NCBI GenBank assembly: GCA_050313295.1
Contig: JBNPLD010000020.1
Source of the DNA: S5-A14a sp022766365
Lineage (GTDB): Bacteria; Bacillota; Clostridia; Peptostreptococcales; Anaerovoracaceae
Length of the DNA stretch: 22,384 nt
Strand: one strand, 5' to 3'
How positions within the stretch are numbered: the first letter of the stretch is position 1; every line of letters starts with the position of its first letter. The position numbers were made by a program, and so were the translations under genes. Below, piece by piece: positions 1 to 6,295 of this stretch. The notes below the pieces were generated by a model, which was given only the letters and a program-made list of their open reading frames with translations, was not told the DNA's origin and did not search any database.

Positions 1-1
1 G

Positions 2-250
2 GTTACCATACTGAGAAAGACTGGTGGAGAAGGAACTGAGGATACTAATTTAACACAAAATGATTCCGGTTCAACCGACTCCAATGTGATTCTAACTAAT
101 AGTTCTGTTAATAAGCTTGGTGATTCACCAAAAACAGGTGATGAATCTCGAACCGGTCTATATGGACTTTTAGCATCATTAGCCGCAAGCATATTGCTAC
201 TTCTTGGCAAAAAAGAAAAGAAGCAGGAGACAAGTAAGATTAATGAGTAA
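2..250 (+). CDS. C-terminal fragment of cell-wall-anchored surface protein (LPXTG-like)
   Basis: This reading frame is open from the window edge to TAA at 248-250 and gives 82 residues. The visible part is a Thr/Ser/Asn/Asp-rich spacer of about 40 residues, then SPKTGD, a hydrophobic stretch (LYGLLASLAASILLLLG) and a basic tail containing KKEKK. That three-part order is the sortase sorting signal, which leads to covalent attachment to peptidoglycan. The first motif residue is Ser rather than the usual Leu, so recognition by the housekeeping sortase is less certain than for LPXTG. The N-terminal functional region lies outside the window, so the protein's activity (adhesin, enzyme or other) cannot be inferred. 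The gene was missed by a length-filtered ORF search because its start is off the window. Confidence 0.8.
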   Translation, partial: VTILRKTGGEGTEDTNLTQNDSGSTDSNVILTNSSVNKLGDSPKTGDESRTGLYGLLASLAASILLLLGKKEKKQETSKINE

Positions 251-450
251 TTGATTCTCATTGGTAATAATGCTGATGAGCTGCTGGAGATGAACTCATT
301 GTACCGGGAAACATGTCATACTATCCTGTTGTCTGCACATTTAAAGTTACCATAGGTAACTGGTGTGAACTCGAATGACTGATAGGTTTTGAGAGAATTA
401 AGGCAATATGATATCTGGTTTGATATGAAAAATACAACTGAATACAGGAA

Positions 451-480
451 AAACAATATTGTGACGATATAATATTGTTT
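451..480 (+). repeat. Perfect 10-bp inverted repeat, hairpin just before terminator
   Basis: AAACAATATT (451-460) and AATATTGTTT (471-480) are perfect reverse complements around a 10-nt loop. The hairpin lies five bases before the terminator stem starting at 485, so the two would stack as consecutive stem-loops at the 3' end of the surface-protein mRNA, or form the body of a small RNA. It is AT-only and therefore weaker than the terminator that follows. Confidence 0.5.
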
Positions 481-484
481 GCGG

Positions 485-523
485 AGAGGACCTTTACACC
501 ATTGTGTAGAGGTCCTCTTTTTT
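485..523 (+). terminator. Strong Rho-independent terminator
   Basis: A 15-bp stem (485-499 with 504-518, one G-T wobble) closes a 4-nt loop (CATT) and runs into six T residues (518-523). This is a textbook intrinsic terminator for plus-strand transcription coming from the surface-protein gene 235 bp upstream. Confidence 0.9.
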
Positions 524-624
524 AGGATTTTATTATGTTAAAAAGTGATGCCAGCATGGATTTTCAATTTATATAGCTTTTAATCCATATTTTTTGTCCG
601 GCATTTATCTTATTTCAAAAAAAT

Positions 625-667
625 AAAAACGCTATACCAATTGGAATTCCAATTGACACGGCGTTTT
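625..667. repeat. Nested palindromic element
   Basis: An outer pair AAAACGC (626-632) / GCGTTTT (661-667) encloses a perfect 18-bp palindrome, CAATTGGAATTCCAATTG (638-655). The structure is symmetrical, with an A-tract on the left and T residues on the right, so it could terminate transcription from either side. It could also be a single copy of a dispersed palindromic element. No second copy is seen in this window. Confidence 0.45.
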
Positions 668-721
668 GTACCGACAAGTTTTGTCATATATATCAAACTT
701 GGGAGATTTTCATTGAAAGCA

Positions 722-751
722 AAATCCCACAAAAACGTGGGATTTCATTTT
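722..751. terminator. Probable bidirectional terminator 3' of spoVG
   Basis: A perfect 9-bp stem, AAATCCCAC (722-730) with GTGGGATTT (737-745), has a 6-nt AAAAAC loop. On the plus strand a T-rich run (CATTTTTT) follows. On the minus strand the stem is followed by TTTTGC. It lies 120 bp beyond the spoVG stop and is the best candidate for ending the purR-spoVG transcript. Confidence 0.6.
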
Positions 752-867
752 TTGGTATCAAGTTCCTCCGTCCAAGACATAAGCAGGTGAACGAATAGAA
801 CTGAGCATTAAATTTAATGACTCATTAAATCATCAGATTACAATGTATCATTTGAAAGATTATAACA

Positions 868-1179
868 TTACTCGGAATCTTCAAAAGAGTCATCGATGGA
901 TTCGGAATTAATCTCTTCTGACTGTAACTCCTTCTCATAGGCGTCAAGTATGATATCTTTGATCATGTTTCTCGTTTCAGATGTCAGTGGGTGAGCAATG
1001 TCTCTAAATTCACCTTTTTCGCCGACCTTTTTGCTCGGCATTGCAATGAACAAGTGATCTGCTCCCTGGATAACTTTGATATCGTGTACAACAAAAACGT
1101 TATCAATCGTCATTGAAACAACAGCCTTCATTCTGCCTTCGCTGGCAATTTTTCGTACTCTAACATCAGTAATTTGCAC
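868..1179 (-). CDS. spoVG: SpoVG, RNA/DNA-binding regulator
   Basis: The 103-residue product begins MQITDVRVRKI and continues through FVVHDIKVI, LFIAMPSKK and FRDIAHPL, which are the signature stretches of SpoVG. In Firmicutes SpoVG is a small nucleic-acid-binding regulator affecting septation, virulence or cell-wall genes. It is present in many bacteria that do not sporulate, so it does not prove sporulation here. The last 20 or so residues are strongly acidic, as in other family members. The start is GTG at 1179-1177, preceded by an AAAGGA site at a rather long spacing (about 12 nt). It lies 84 bp downstream of purR in the same direction, as in Bacillus purR-yabJ-spoVG but without yabJ, and it has its own promoter. 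Confidence 0.95.
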   Translation of the reverse strand: MQITDVRVRKIASEGRMKAVVSMTIDNVFVVHDIKVIQGADHLFIAMPSKKVGEKGEFRDIAHPLTSETRNMIKDIILDAYEKELQSEEINSESIDDSFEDSE

Positions 1180-1226
1180 TTATCTACACATTCCTTTCTT
1201 GGCATATAGCCTCTCTACTTGAGTAT

Positions 1227-1255
1227 AGTATAATACCAACCTGATGTTAATGCAA
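1227..1255 (-). promoter_or_regulatory. Sigma-A-type promoter of spoVG
   Basis: On the minus strand TTGCAT (1255-1250), a 17-bp spacer and TATACT (1232-1227) give a near-consensus housekeeping promoter ending 48 bp before the spoVG GTG. It starts right after the purR stop codon. spoVG can therefore be expressed apart from purR. No obvious sigma-H-type elements, known for Bacillus spoVG, were seen. Confidence 0.65.
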
Positions 1256-1263
1256 GTACAGTG

Positions 1264-2073
1264 TTAAAAAATGTTAACATTTGGTAATATGTCAATCGAT
1301 TTTGAATTGTCATTTACATCGTTTAACGTTACAAGATGCATATAGGAATCAATTTTTTTCATTTCAGGGGTTGCACTTACTATTGCAAGCCCGGTTGCAA
1401 CAGCATCAATGTCAAATTCTTCCAGAATTTCCCAAATTCCTTTAATGCTACCTCCTCCACGCATAAAATCATCTATTACTATTGCCTTGGTTCCATAGGT
1501 AACAGCTCTCTTTGCGATGGACATCTTTTGTACTCTTTGATCCGGTCCGGAAAAATAGTTGATGCTCACTGTAGAACCTTCGGAAAACTTCGGCTCTCTC
1601 CTTATAATCACAAGGGGTAAGTTCAGCATATATGCCACCATTGAAGCAAGAGGTATTCCCTTTGTTTCTACGGTAACCACATAATTCGATTCGAGATCTT
1701 TAAATTTTGTTACAAATATTCTGGCTAAATCTCTGACAAATGCAACATCGTACATTATGTCGGAGGTGTATAAGAATCCTCCCCCAAGGATTCTTCCCGG
1801 ATCGTTCAGTCTCTCACAGAACATTTTCTGGATAATCTCAGCTTCAAAGGGGGAAATAGTCGGAACAAATTTTACACCACCGGAGGGACCCGTAATAGTA
1901 ATTATTTCTCCTTGGTTGGATTCGGACAAAGCCTGAGCTGCAAGAGAAACATCTTCACTGGCGGTTGCCTTTGAAATTGCATACTTATCACAGAAATCTT
2001 GAAGCTTAAACAATACACTTGGTCTGCCGGATAAATCTTGAAGCATAGATGCTATTCTGATGGATCTTTTCAA
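1264..2073 (-). CDS. purR: PurR-type purine operon repressor
   Basis: The 269-residue protein has an N-terminal winged-helix region (about 1-70, including DFCDKYAISKATASEDV) and a type-I phosphoribosyltransferase-like domain (about 90-265). The PRPP-binding motif IVIDDFMRGGGSIKG lies at about residues 198-212. This is the Gram-positive PurR, unrelated to E. coli PurR. It represses purine genes, and PRPP binding relieves repression. The start is TTG at 2073-2071 with a GGGAGG site 7-8 nt upstream. It diverges from murC and precedes spoVG. PRPP synthetase (prs) lies about 2.5 kb away, so the maker of the effector and its sensor are close. Length matches the family (Bacillus about 285). Confidence 0.95.
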   Translation of the reverse strand: MKRSIRIASMLQDLSGRPSVLFKLQDFCDKYAISKATASEDVSLAAQALSESNQGEIITITGPSGGVKFVPTISPFEAEIIQKMFCERLNDPGRILGGGFLYTSDIMYDVAFVRDLARIFVTKFKDLESNYVVTVETKGIPLASMVAYMLNLPLVIIRREPKFSEGSTVSINYFSGPDQRVQKMSIAKRAVTYGTKAIVIDDFMRGGGSIKGIWEILEEFDIDAVATGLAIVSATPEMKKIDSYMHLVTLNDVNDNSKSIDILPNVNIF

Positions 2074-2170
2074 TTATATACCTCCCGATTTGTTTGCACA
2101 TAGATCTGAAAGTTCAATGGATATCCTTTAAATGAATACCCCTCTAATGCTATCACAAAAATCTAAGGCT

Positions 2171-2200
2171 ATCATAGAATAAATCGAATAATTTTGTCAA
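2171..2200 (-). promoter_or_regulatory. Probable purR promoter with weak PurBox-like core
   Basis: On the minus strand TTGACA (2200-2195), an 18-bp spacer and TATGAT (2176-2171) make a good sigma-A promoter about 95 bp upstream of the purR TTG. Between the two hexamers, on the plus strand, TAAATCGAATAAT (2180-2192) keeps the CGAA core of the Bacillus PurBox (AWWWCCGAACWWT) but mismatches at three positions. Autoregulation is possible but weakly supported. Confidence 0.6.
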
Positions 2201-2308
2201 CAGGGTTTATTTATCGAGAGCGTTTTATAATATGTAGCGTGTAATTTGACAACCATGACATCAAAATTTAAAAACAAATTAAAATAATGGAAAACAAACC
2301 TGCATATA

Positions 2309-2317
2309 TGCTATAAT
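2309..2317 (+). promoter_or_regulatory. Extended -10 promoter of murC
   Basis: TGCTATAAT is a perfect extended -10 (TGN-TATAAT) located 35 bp before the murC start. No good -35 lies 17 bp upstream, as expected for extended -10 promoters. The 278-bp divergent region 2074-2351 otherwise holds the purR promoter and nothing I recognise as coding. Confidence 0.6.
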
Positions 2318-2351
2318 AGTTCTATCAAGACAGTAATTTTGGAGGAGAAAG

Positions 2352-3731
2352 TTGACTGATATAAGATTATCTGACTATAAGAATATACACTGTATTGGAA
2401 TCGGAGGCGTTGGGGTTTCTGCGATAGCTTCAATTCTTCTGGCGAGGGGAGATAGGGTTTCCGGCTCCGATATGAATGAAAACGAAATTATTAAGCACCT
2501 TCGAAAAGAGGGGGCAATCATATATCCGGACCATAGAAGGGAAAATGTGGAAGGGGCTGATTTGATTATTTACTCAGCGGCTATAGCTGATGAAAATCCT
2601 GAGATTGTAAGAGCCAGGGAACTTGGTATACCGATGTATACAAGAGCTGAGATACTTGGCGTTCTGATGAAGGAATTCAAAGACTCAATTGCAATCAGCG
2701 GCACCCACGGAAAAACCACAACGACTTCTATGGTTTCTTTAATTTTAGAGAAAGCAGGACTTGACCCGACAATTCTGGTGGGTGGCACCCTAAGAGAGAT
2801 CGGCGGAAACGTAAAAGTCGGACGAAGCCAGTATTTTGTTACTGAAGCCTGTGAGTACAGGGATAGTTTTTTGGAGCTGAAACCAAGGATTGAGGTGATT
2901 CTCAACATTGATTCAGATCATATGGACTATTTCAAGGATATAGAGCATATAGTGAGGTCGTTCAAAGCTTTCACCAGACAGGTGCCGGAAAACGGGATGA
3001 TCATAGCATATGATGCCAATCCTTTTGTCAATCAGGTGCTGGAGGACATTCCAAACGCTATAACATACGGGTATGCTCAAGGCAGCACGTACTCCATCAG
3101 AGATGTGAAGTTTACTAAGGACGGAATGCCTAATTTTCACATTTTTAAAGATGGAGAAAATCTTGGAGAAATGCAGCTCTCCATGCCGGGAGAACACAAT
3201 ATCTTAAACGCTACGGCAGCATTTGCCTGCTGTCATGAGTTGGGTGTCCCTCCTGAAACCATTATCAAGAATATGAGGGGATTTACGGGAACTCAGAGAA
3301 GATTCGATATCAAGGGCCTTACAGGAAAGGACGTGAAGATAATTGACGATTATGCTCACCATCCGACGGAGATAAAGGCAACACTTGAGGCTGCAACCAA
3401 GATTCCCCACGGTAGGACGTGGACGATATTTCAGCCGCATACATATACCAGGACTCTCGCTCTATTTGATGAGTTTGCCAATGCATTCGAGAAGACTGAC
3501 GTCTTAATCCTTACGGATATTTATGCTGCCAGGGAGAAGAACATATACAAAGTTTCTTCGGATAAACTGGCAGAGAGAATCAGGACAACCCAGCCGGATA
3601 AGGATGTGAGATATATCAAAGAATTTCAAGAAATTGCCGATACAGTCTGTAGGGAGGCTGAACCCGGCGATTTGGTTATCACAATGGGTGCGGGAGATGT
3701 GTTTAAAATCGGAAATATGATTTTAAAGTAA
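2352..3731 (+). CDS. murC: UDP-N-acetylmuramate--L-alanine ligase MurC
   Basis: MurC adds L-alanine to UDP-MurNAc in the cytoplasm using ATP, the first peptide step of peptidoglycan precursor synthesis. Three Mur-ligase domains are visible: an N-terminal UDP-binding Rossmann fold with GIGGVGVS (about 16-23), a central ATP domain with the P-loop SGTHGKTTTT (116-125) and HMDYF, and a C-terminal domain with DDYAHHPTEI (about 331-340). The length of 459 is normal. The start is TTG at 2352 with GGAGG 7 nt upstream. It is followed after 20 bp by the GlmU acetyltransferase half, so two steps of UDP-sugar/murein precursor synthesis are co-transcribed. In Bacillus murC is elsewhere, so its place here is a local rearrangement. 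Confidence 0.97.
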   Translation: MTDIRLSDYKNIHCIGIGGVGVSAIASILLARGDRVSGSDMNENEIIKHLRKEGAIIYPDHRRENVEGADLIIYSAAIADENPEIVRARELGIPMYTRAEILGVLMKEFKDSIAISGTHGKTTTTSMVSLILEKAGLDPTILVGGTLREIGGNVKVGRSQYFVTEACEYRDSFLELKPRIEVILNIDSDHMDYFKDIEHIVRSFKAFTRQVPENGMIIAYDANPFVNQVLEDIPNAITYGYAQGSTYSIRDVKFTKDGMPNFHIFKDGENLGEMQLSMPGEHNILNATAAFACCHELGVPPETIIKNMRGFTGTQRRFDIKGLTGKDVKIIDDYAHHPTEIKATLEAATKIPHGRTWTIFQPHTYTRTLALFDEFANAFEKTDVLILTDIYAAREKNIYKVSSDKLAERIRTTQPDKDVRYIKEFQEIADTVCREAEPGDLVITMGAGDVFKIGNMILK

Positions 3732-3751
3732 AGAAGGAAGAAAAGTGACAG

Positions 3752-4453
3752 ATGAAGTACGAAGAATATCTGACTAAGAAGGAAGAGAATCGTAAGAGAA
3801 TAGTTTCATATATGGAGACAGGTGTTGAATTTCTCGATATAGACACAGTATGGATTGATCCCGGGGTAAAAATCGGTACGGGGACAGTCATTGAGCCATG
3901 TGTGCAGATAAGGGGAAGAACCTCAATCGGAGATAACTGTATCATCGGTCAGAACAGCCGGATAGAGGACGGTGTTTTGTGCTCTGAAGTGAAGGTGATG
4001 TCCTCTGTAATACTCGACAGTTCTGTTGATGAAGGAACTTCCGTAGGTCCATTTGCATATATCAGACCCGGGAGTAAAGTCGGAAAGAATTGTAAAATCG
4101 GAGATTTTGTCGAGGTCAAAAATTCAACATTGGGTGATGGTACTAAGGCCAGCCATTTGACATACATCGGAGATTCAGACCTTGGAGACAACATTAATCT
4201 TGGGTGTGGTGTTGTTTTTGTGAATTATGACGGTAAGAACAAGTATAGAAGCACTATAGATGATGGAGCCTTTATAGGGTGCAATACTAATATTGTCTCC
4301 CCCGTAACGGTTGGAAAAGGTGCGTATATAGCTGCCGGAACCACTGTCACAAAGAACGTACCTGAGGATTCCCTATGTGTGGGAAGATCGAAGCAGAAAG
4401 TGATAGAGGGTTGGGCCAGGGAAAGAGGCCTATACAGAAAGAATGACAAGTAA
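3752..4453 (+). CDS. GlmU acetyltransferase half (glucosamine-1-phosphate N-acetyltransferase), no uridylyltransferase domain
   Basis: The 233 residues are almost entirely left-handed beta-helix hexapeptide repeats matching the C-terminal half of GlmU. The N-terminus begins in the linker helix (RKRIVSYMETGVEFLD, which corresponds to the RRRIN...NGVTFID part of standard GlmU). Residues known to be catalytic in GlmU are kept: EVK (E121, K123), SHLTY (H135) and VNYDG (N158, Y159). The expected activity is acetyl-CoA-dependent N-acetylation of glucosamine-1-phosphate. The uridylyltransferase half (about 230 residues with GTAMP-type motifs) is absent, and no upstream ORF encodes it. This is not a recent frameshift, because murC ends 20 bp upstream. 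A separate pyrophosphorylase must exist elsewhere if UDP-GlcNAc is made. The gene sits at the Bacillus glmU position, just before prs. Confidence 0.85.
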   Translation: MKYEEYLTKKEENRKRIVSYMETGVEFLDIDTVWIDPGVKIGTGTVIEPCVQIRGRTSIGDNCIIGQNSRIEDGVLCSEVKVMSSVILDSSVDEGTSVGPFAYIRPGSKVGKNCKIGDFVEVKNSTLGDGTKASHLTYIGDSDLGDNINLGCGVVFVNYDGKNKYRSTIDDGAFIGCNTNIVSPVTVGKGAYIAAGTTVTKNVPEDSLCVGRSKQKVIEGWARERGLYRKNDK

Positions 4454-4553
4454 AAGGAGATAGGTGAAATTCCTGAGGTAAAGTAAACCTAAACTAAAAA
4501 TGAATCAAGAGACAGAGCTAAAAGAATAAGTATAGCTTAAAAATTTAACTTTA

Positions 4554-4584
4554 TTGATTTATACAGATTTAATTTAAATATATA
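4554..4584 (+). promoter_or_regulatory. Possible prs promoter
   Basis: In the 182-bp gap between the glmU-like gene and prs, TTGATT (4554-4559) is followed by AT-rich DNA with TATATA/AATATA 17-19 bp later. The region is so AT-rich that this is only suggestive. A GAGG site eight bases before the prs ATG is clear. No coding sequence is seen in the gap. Confidence 0.3.
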
Positions 4585-4635
4585 AATAAAAGGGAACTGT
4601 TCAAAGAGTATTTTAAGAAAGACGAGGTAGTATTA

Positions 4636-5586
4636 ATGAAGAGTGGCTCATTCTCAGAGTACAAGATTTTTACCGGCAATGCTCATCCACTTCTAGCGGA
4701 GGAAATCGCTTCCATCATGGGAAAACCCGTTGGAAAGTGTGAAGTCGCTCAGTTTAGTGATGGGGAGATTTCTCTGAATTTATGGGAATCTGTTCGAGGA
4801 GTTGATGTTTATATCGTTCAGTCAACATGTGATCCCGTAAACGATAATCTGATGGAACTTTTGATTATGATCGATGCCATGAAGAGAGCTTCAGCCGGCA
4901 GAATCAATGCTGTAATACCATATTATGGCTATGCTCGCCAGGACAGAAAGGCAAAAGCAAGAGATCCGATCACATCTAAACTTGTGGCAAACCTCATAGT
5001 TGCTGCCGGAGCAGATAGGGTGGTAACAATGGATCTCCATGCAAATCAGATTCAAGGATATTTCGACATTCCGGTGGATCATCTGGTAGGGATGCCGATT
5101 CTTGCAAAATATTTTAAAGAGAAAAACCTGGAAGATGTCGTGGTGGTTTCTCCTGACCATGGCAGTGTTACACGTGCAAGGAATATGGCAGAACTCCTTG
5201 ATTGCCCGATTGCAATTGTCGATAAAAGAAGACCTGAGCCGAACAAGAGTGAAATTATGAACATCATAGGCAACATAGATGGTAAGAATTGTATCATTCT
5301 TGATGATATGATAGATACTGCCGGGACTATATGCAACGCAGCAGCTGCTATTAAGAATTTGGGTGCCAAGGACGTATATGCTTGTGCGACTCATGCAGTG
5401 CTGTCAGGCCCTGCTGTTGAAAGACTTGATAAGTCGGTTATCAAAGAGGTTGTGCTTCTGGACACTATTCCTATTGCAGATGATCAGATGATAGATAAGT
5501 TTAAGACTTTATCTGTTGCACCTCTTTTTGCCGAGGCTATGACCAGGATTTTTACAAACGGTTCTGTAAGCAAATTGTTCGTATAA
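4636..5586 (+). CDS. prs: Ribose-phosphate pyrophosphokinase (PRPP synthetase)
   Basis: Prs makes PRPP from ribose-5-phosphate and ATP, feeding purine, pyrimidine, histidine and NAD synthesis. The 316-residue length is typical. Visible motifs are FSDGE (40-44), YYGYARQDRK with the flexible-loop region (96-105), TMDLHANQIQGYF (131-143), the KRR motif (197-199) and the PRPP/ribose-phosphate loop LDDMIDTAGT (222-231). The usual HGGVTRAR reads HGSVTRAR here, a small change next to the active site. The start is ATG at 4636 with GAGG 8 nt upstream. It lies between the glmU-like gene and pth as in Bacillus, but ctc (an L25-like gene) is missing from the 70-bp gap before pth. Its product PRPP is the effector of PurR, encoded nearby. 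Confidence 0.98.
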   Translation: MKSGSFSEYKIFTGNAHPLLAEEIASIMGKPVGKCEVAQFSDGEISLNLWESVRGVDVYIVQSTCDPVNDNLMELLIMIDAMKRASAGRINAVIPYYGYARQDRKAKARDPITSKLVANLIVAAGADRVVTMDLHANQIQGYFDIPVDHLVGMPILAKYFKEKNLEDVVVVSPDHGSVTRARNMAELLDCPIAIVDKRRPEPNKSEIMNIIGNIDGKNCIILDDMIDTAGTICNAAAAIKNLGAKDVYACATHAVLSGPAVERLDKSVIKEVVLLDTIPIADDQMIDKFKTLSVAPLFAEAMTRIFTNGSVSKLFV

Positions 5587-5656
5587 TTTCTCCATAGAAC
5601 CGGACTAGTGTTTCAATCAAAAAATAAGGGCAATTTTAAAGGAAGTAAAAACATAT

Positions 5657-6295
5657 ATGTATATTATAATTGGACTTGGAAATCCGGGGAAAAAGTATGA
5701 GAACACCAGGCATAACATGGGGTTTATTGCTATAGATCGTTTAGCTGAAAAACATAATATACAAGTTGATAAGATTAAGTTTAAGGCTTTGGTCGGTGAT
5801 GGTAGAATTGCCGGCCAAAAAGTTTTATTAGTGAAACCTCAGACCTATATGAATCTTTCCGGAGAGTCTGTGAGGGAGGTGGCAAACTATTACAAAGTCA
5901 ATACGAACGATATAATAGTAATATATGATGATTTAGATCTGCCTCTTGGACACATCAGAATAAGGAAGTCGGGAAGTGCGGGAACGCACAATGGGATGAA
6001 GTCAGTGGTGTATCAGCTGAGGAGTGATCAATTTCCAAGGATAAGAATAGGCATCGGCGGAAATGGAGATGAAGATATAATCAATTATGTCATTGGGGGA
6101 TTCAAAAAGGAAGAAGTGAAAATTCTTGAGGACACCGTTGACAATGTGGTTTCTGCAATAGAGTGCGTGATATCAGAATCTCTGGATATTGCAATGAATA
6201 GATATAATACTAAGAAGAGAAAGGTGAAGGAGAAGAATATAACGAGCAATAATGAAACGGAAGGAAAGAAAACTGCAAAGGTAGATGATGAATAA
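5657..6295 (+). CDS. pth: Peptidyl-tRNA hydrolase
   Basis: Pth cleaves peptidyl-tRNA released from stalled ribosomes and recycles tRNA. Catalytic and substrate residues known from E. coli Pth are present: N9 in GLGNPG, H19 in NTRHNMGF, N66 in PQTYMNLSG, the Asp of DDLDLP (about 91) and N112 in THNGMKS. The core ends near residue 185. A 27-residue Lys/Glu-rich tail (KKRKVKEKN...VDDE) extends beyond the usual length and looks disordered. The ATG at 5657 has AAAGGA about 13 nt upstream, a loose spacing. The 3' end overlaps mfd by 11 bp, suggesting translational coupling. Confidence 0.97.
   Translation: MYIIIGLGNPGKKYENTRHNMGFIAIDRLAEKHNIQVDKIKFKALVGDGRIAGQKVLLVKPQTYMNLSGESVREVANYYKVNTNDIIVIYDDLDLPLGHIRIRKSGSAGTHNGMKSVVYQLRSDQFPRIRIGIGGNGDEDIINYVIGGFKKEEVKILEDTVDNVVSAIECVISESLDIAMNRYNTKKRKVKEKNITSNNETEGKKTAKVDDE

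Larger units (their letters stand above)
251..867. other. 617-bp non-coding region with several hairpins
   Basis: I see no convincing gene between the surface-protein stop and the end of spoVG. The region holds a 15-bp interrupted palindrome (GTTACC-ATA-GGTAAC, 346-360), a hairpin at 451-480, a strong terminator at 485-523, a palindromic element at 625-667, a probable bidirectional terminator at 722-751, and a hairpin around CATTAAATTTAATG (802-824). The first half would be a 235-nt 3' untranslated region of the surface-protein gene. The second half separates convergent transcription units. Confidence 0.6.

Noticed and set aside
1336..1620. 94-codon plus-strand frame inside purR
   Set aside because: It is antisense to purR, which has a clear PRPP motif, ribosome site and promoter.
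4891..5394. 167-codon minus-strand frame inside prs
   Set aside because: It lies wholly within the well-conserved prs gene, shows no family signature and is Cys/His/Ile-rich in a way typical of antisense frames.
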